Part shown: in pieces, positions 4,958 to 7,855 of the stretch
How positions within the stretch are numbered: position 1 is the stretch's first letter
Layout of the letters: each line of letters opens with the position of its first letter
DNA from: Saprospiraceae bacterium
Lineage (GTDB): Bacteria > Bacteroidota > Bacteroidia > Chitinophagales > Saprospiraceae
Direction: 5' to 3'
Length of the DNA stretch: 7,855 bases
Assembly: GCA_013042795.1 (NCBI GenBank)
Contig: JABDPK010000024.1
Coordinates: 1 to 7,855 of the forward strand
The notes under the pieces: model-generated
What the model was told of the DNA's origin: nothing
Databases searched by the model: none
What the model saw: the letters and a program-made list of their open reading frames with translations, nothing else
Program-made: the position numbers and the translations under genes

Positions 4958-7855
4958 ATGAAACATCTCTTTCCAGTTTTATTCTTGTTTATATCTGTAC
5001 AAATCTGTGCCCAGTCCCAACTAGTAAATTCATTCAATTATGAATCTACAACAAGGGATACAGTTATTGAATTTCCTGTCGGAGATCACAATCAATACGA
5101 GCGTATTTTAATGCATTATTCCATGCGTTGCAAAGATGGACTTGTATCTACAGGATCTCAGCGAAATCTTGGTTGTGGAGAATGGGATTACAGTTGCAAT
5201 ACATATATTGTCGATTCTACAAGAGTTGACTCTTTGAAAGCCGTATCTGCTGATCATATCATACCCGGTTTTTCAGGCGACCAGTTCGATTATACGAATA
5301 CAACAACATACAGTTATACCCAGTCTACACAATATTCAGTAGAGTACAATAACATAATTACAGAAGATATCATTGCAGTATCTGATTCTGTCGGGATGGA
5401 TGTTCATCCATTTGGAACAAGCGGACAATCCTTCAACTCGAGATTTATTCTCAAAGCAGAAGACCTCCTCAATCAAGGCCTGGAAGAAGATGATATCGCT
5501 GGTATGAGTTTTAATTACGACCAGGGCGAAATGATGTATACCAATCTCAGGGTTCGTATGGCCCCAACCGCAGATGAGAAGACAGACCTGCAGGCAAACA
5601 ATTATGACTGGCAAGACGTCTACTATCGCAATACACTTTTGAATTCAGATGATAACCGAATCAGGTTTTTCGAAAATTACAGCTGGGATGGATTATCAAA
5701 TATTGCTGTTGAACTCAGCTATGATAAGTCAGAAGGAATTGATCTCAATATCCTGGAAGCAGGAGTTCAAGATGAAACTGTACTTATAAATGATGGAGCC
5801 AATTCTAAGTTTGTTGATATCGGCACGAGTGGACATATTTACCTGGAAGATGGCCTTGAATCCATAAAGGAAGAAATCACTGTAGCATTCTGGCAATACG
5901 GATCAGATATTTTGCCAGTTAATTCCACAATTTTTGAAGGAAGGGATGCCTCCGATATCAGGCAGGTTAATGTTCACCTGCCTTGGAGTAATGGGCAGGT
6001 ATATTGGGATTGTGGTAATGATGGTGGAGGATACGACCGTATAAATAAGCCGGCAAATGCAGATGATTATAAGAACAAATGGAATCATTGGGCATTCACA
6101 AAGAATGCCATGACAGGTGAAATGCATATATACCTGAATGGAACGCTATGGCATTCAGGAACAGGAAAATACAAATCTATTGATATCCGTGATATGAATA
6201 TTGGTGCAGCCATACGCAGTTCCACACTTTTCTATTATGGCTCCCTGGATGAATTCCAGGTTTGGGAAAAAGCACTTTCTGAGGAAGATATCAAAACCAT
6301 TATGAGCAAAAAGGTTGATACGGATCACCCCGATTTTAACAAGCTATTAGTGTATTATGATTTTGAAGAATACAACGGAAATACAGTTGCAGACAGATCT
6401 TCTTTCCAGAATGATGGCGTAACAGAAGGTAAAATACTTCCAAGGTCCTGGAAAGGACAGGATCAGGTTTCGGGTGGAGAATATGCTTCAGAAATACCGG
6501 ATATGAATATTCACCAGGGTTTATACTTTGCATGGGTTGAAGAAGAGATAGTTCTTGATTCAGTAGAGAATCTGCCAAATAAGGTGAGCTACTATTCTGT
6601 TGAAGGGACGGACCTGGTATTGGATTCAACCAACTTCATGTATATGGCAGGGGATTACCCGGTTATCGATGAAGAAGGGGATATTGTTTCAACGGTCAAT
6701 TATCCTGCCGATGGAAGCATTATGATCCAGGAGTTAAATTATTATTCCAAATCTCCGATGACATACGAAATAATGAGTTTCGTGACGCCATATGGAATCG
6801 GGATAGATTTTGGTCTTGATGGACATACCTGGACATTCGATGTGACTGAGTTTGGTCCTTTATTGAAAGGTAAAAAACGTATTTACATGTCGAGGGGAGG
6901 TCAATGGCAGGAAGAGATGGATATAAGGTTCGAGTTTATTGAAGGCACTCCTGACAGGGATGTCATTGATATACAGCAGATATGGCCTGTTACATCTACG
7001 GCCTATGGTAGAATATTGGATGACTGGCGGTTTGAACCAAGAACTTTTGAATATGATCCTTCAATAGCCGCATATGAAATTAAAGCAGCCATAACAGGAC
7101 ATGGTCAGGAAGGAGAATTTATACCTCGTACCCACATACTAAACATTGGGGCATTTACAGAAAACTGGCAGGTTTGGAAGGAATGTGCTGATAACCCGAT
7201 ATATCCACAAGGAGGTACATGGGTGTATGACAGGGCAGGATGGTGTCCTGGTGCAGCTACCGACGTCAGATATACCGATGCCACAGAATATTTTCAATTT
7301 CTGCAAACTCCTGAACTGGATTACAGGGTTCAGACAGCATCTGGTGACAGCAGGTATATTGTAAATTTTCAACTTATTAAATATGGAGAACCAAACAAGA
7401 GCCTGGATGCATCAATATTGGATGTTGTTCACCCGACTTCAAAAATCGAACATGGTCGTTTTAATCCGAATTGTAAAGCACCGGTCATCGTCCTGAAGAA
7501 TAACGGGGCACAAGCAATAACCAGTGCAACTATAGAATATGGTATCCTTGGTCAGTCAGAATATTCATTTGATTGGAGTGGTGACCTTCGGTTTCTTGCA
7601 AGTGAAGAAGTCGAACTTGACTTTATTTCTGATTTGCTTTTTGCAGAACCGGGAGATGAATTCTTTGCACGTGTCGTATCTGTCAACAATACAACCGATG
7701 AATATGCAGCAAATGATGAATACATTTCCGAAATAGTGACATCAAGCCATTATGCCGAAGATATTCTTATTGAATTCAGGACCAATTTCCGTCCTGAAGA
7801 AAGCAGTTATGCCTTATATGATCATACGGGCAATATACTTCATGCAAGGGCAGGT
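4958..7855 (+). CDS. Secreted multidomain PNGase F-like protein with LamG insertion, 3' end off window
   Basis: The reading frame stays open for 966 codons to the window end. Residues 1-18 are a signal peptide (likely cut at CA-QS). Residues about 40-95 match the first part of the PNGase F N-domain, including CGEWDY at 73-78; Asp77 aligns with catalytic Asp60. Residues about 148-255 form a beta-sandwich domain of a kind common in Bacteroidota exported proteins (SWDGLSN at 242-248). Residues about 285-495 are LamG-like, with WNHWAF, IYLNG, LDEFQVWEKAL and YYDFEE. Residues about 595-670 resume the N-domain (YEIMSFVTPYG, DVTEFGPLLKG, EGTPD). Residues about 672-815 are the glycanase C-domain (ITGHG, Glu720 aligning with Glu206, then GTWVYDRAGWCPG at 753-765). 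Residues about 835-925 look Ig/CARDB-like. It may remove N-glycans from glycoproteins or bind them. The upstream TATCTTTTG at 4914-4922 is only an imperfect promoter. A sorting domain is expected beyond the edge. Confidence 0.88.
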   Translation, partial: MKHLFPVLFLFISVQICAQSQLVNSFNYESTTRDTVIEFPVGDHNQYERILMHYSMRCKDGLVSTGSQRNLGCGEWDYSCNTYIVDSTRVDSLKAVSADHIIPGFSGDQFDYTNTTTYSYTQSTQYSVEYNNIITEDIIAVSDSVGMDVHPFGTSGQSFNSRFILKAEDLLNQGLEEDDIAGMSFNYDQGEMMYTNLRVRMAPTADEKTDLQANNYDWQDVYYRNTLLNSDDNRIRFFENYSWDGLSNIAVELSYDKSEGIDLNILEAGVQDETVLINDGANSKFVDIGTSGHIYLEDGLESIKEEITVAFWQYGSDILPVNSTIFEGRDASDIRQVNVHLPWSNGQVYWDCGNDGGGYDRINKPANADDYKNKWNHWAFTKNAMTGEMHIYLNGTLWHSGTGKYKSIDIRDMNIGAAIRSSTLFYYGSLDEFQVWEKALSEEDIKTIMSKKVDTDHPDFNKLLVYYDFEEYNGNTVADRSSFQNDGVTEGKILPRSWKGQDQVSGGEYASEIPDMNIHQGLYFAWVEEEIVLDSVENLPNKVSYYSVEGTDLVLDSTNFMYMAGDYPVIDEEGDIVSTVNYPADGSIMIQELNYYSKSPMTYEIMSFVTPYGIGIDFGLDGHTWTFDVTEFGPLLKGKKRIYMSRGGQWQEEMDIRFEFIEGTPDRDVIDIQQIWPVTSTAYGRILDDWRFEPRTFEYDPSIAAYEIKAAITGHGQEGEFIPRTHILNIGAFTENWQVWKECADNPIYPQGGTWVYDRAGWCPGAATDVRYTDATEYFQFLQTPELDYRVQTASGDSRYIVNFQLIKYGEPNKSLDASILDVVHPTSKIEHGRFNPNCKAPVIVLKNNGAQAITSATIEYGILGQSEYSFDWSGDLRFLASEEVELDFISDLLFAEPGDEFFARVVSVNNTTDEYAANDEYISEIVTSSHYAEDILIEFRTNFRPEESSYALYDHTGNILHARAG

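Noticed and set aside
5000..5014. Lipoprotein signal at the cysteine near residue 17 of the PNGase F-like protein
   Set aside because: The residues before the cysteine (VQI) do not fit a lipobox, and CAQ is a usual ending of ordinary signal peptides in this phylum.
5336..7736. Minus-strand frames at 5336-5614, 5903-6127, 6336-6629 and 7139-7372, and plus-strand frames at 7146-7364 and 7539-7736
   Set aside because: All lie inside the long open PNGase F-like frame and have no recognisable motifs or start context.

Overview
The window looks like chromosomal DNA of a member of the Bacteroidota. Two intergenic sites fit the Bacteroidetes promoter form TAnnTTTG. No gene start has a recognisable Shine-Dalgarno sequence. 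The membrane pyrophosphatase carries a long loop that I recall from this phylum, and the last gene encodes a large exported PNGase F-like multidomain protein. A Saprospiria- or Flavobacteriia-like source is my guess, no more. No rRNA, tRNA, CRISPR array, insertion sequence or phage gene was seen.

Minus strand, 1863 down to 1: a metal-uptake operon in the order DtxR/MntR-type regulator, periplasmic metal-binding protein of the ZnuA/TroA/MntC cluster, then the ABC ATPase cut by the window edge. The stops and starts overlap (ATGA, then TAATG), so the genes are probably translationally coupled. The ATPase has an in-frame TGA exactly where the second invariant glycine of the Walker A loop should be, and cysteine where the first should be. 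It is therefore either a pseudogene or a sequence error. A DtxR-box-like sequence, with a weaker second copy 22 bp away, overlaps the regulator's likely promoter and suggests autoregulation by metal.

Plus strand, 1986 to 4305: a well-formed promoter, the K+-dependent ion-pumping membrane pyrophosphatase hppA, and a strong intrinsic terminator. This is one monocistronic unit divergent from the metal operon.

Plus strand, 4422 to 4901: a small four-helix membrane protein of unknown function with its own terminator.

Plus strand, 4958 to the window end: 966 codons, still open, of a secreted protein related to peptide-N-glycosidase F. Its N-terminal glycanase domain appears to be split by about 500 residues holding a beta-sandwich domain and a LamG-like domain. 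This is the least ordinary item in the window. It probably acts on surface or environmental glycoproteins and would be expected to end in a type IX secretion signal beyond the edge.

No gene-free stretch exceeds 300 bases. The longest, 1864-2055, holds the divergent promoters and the putative operators.
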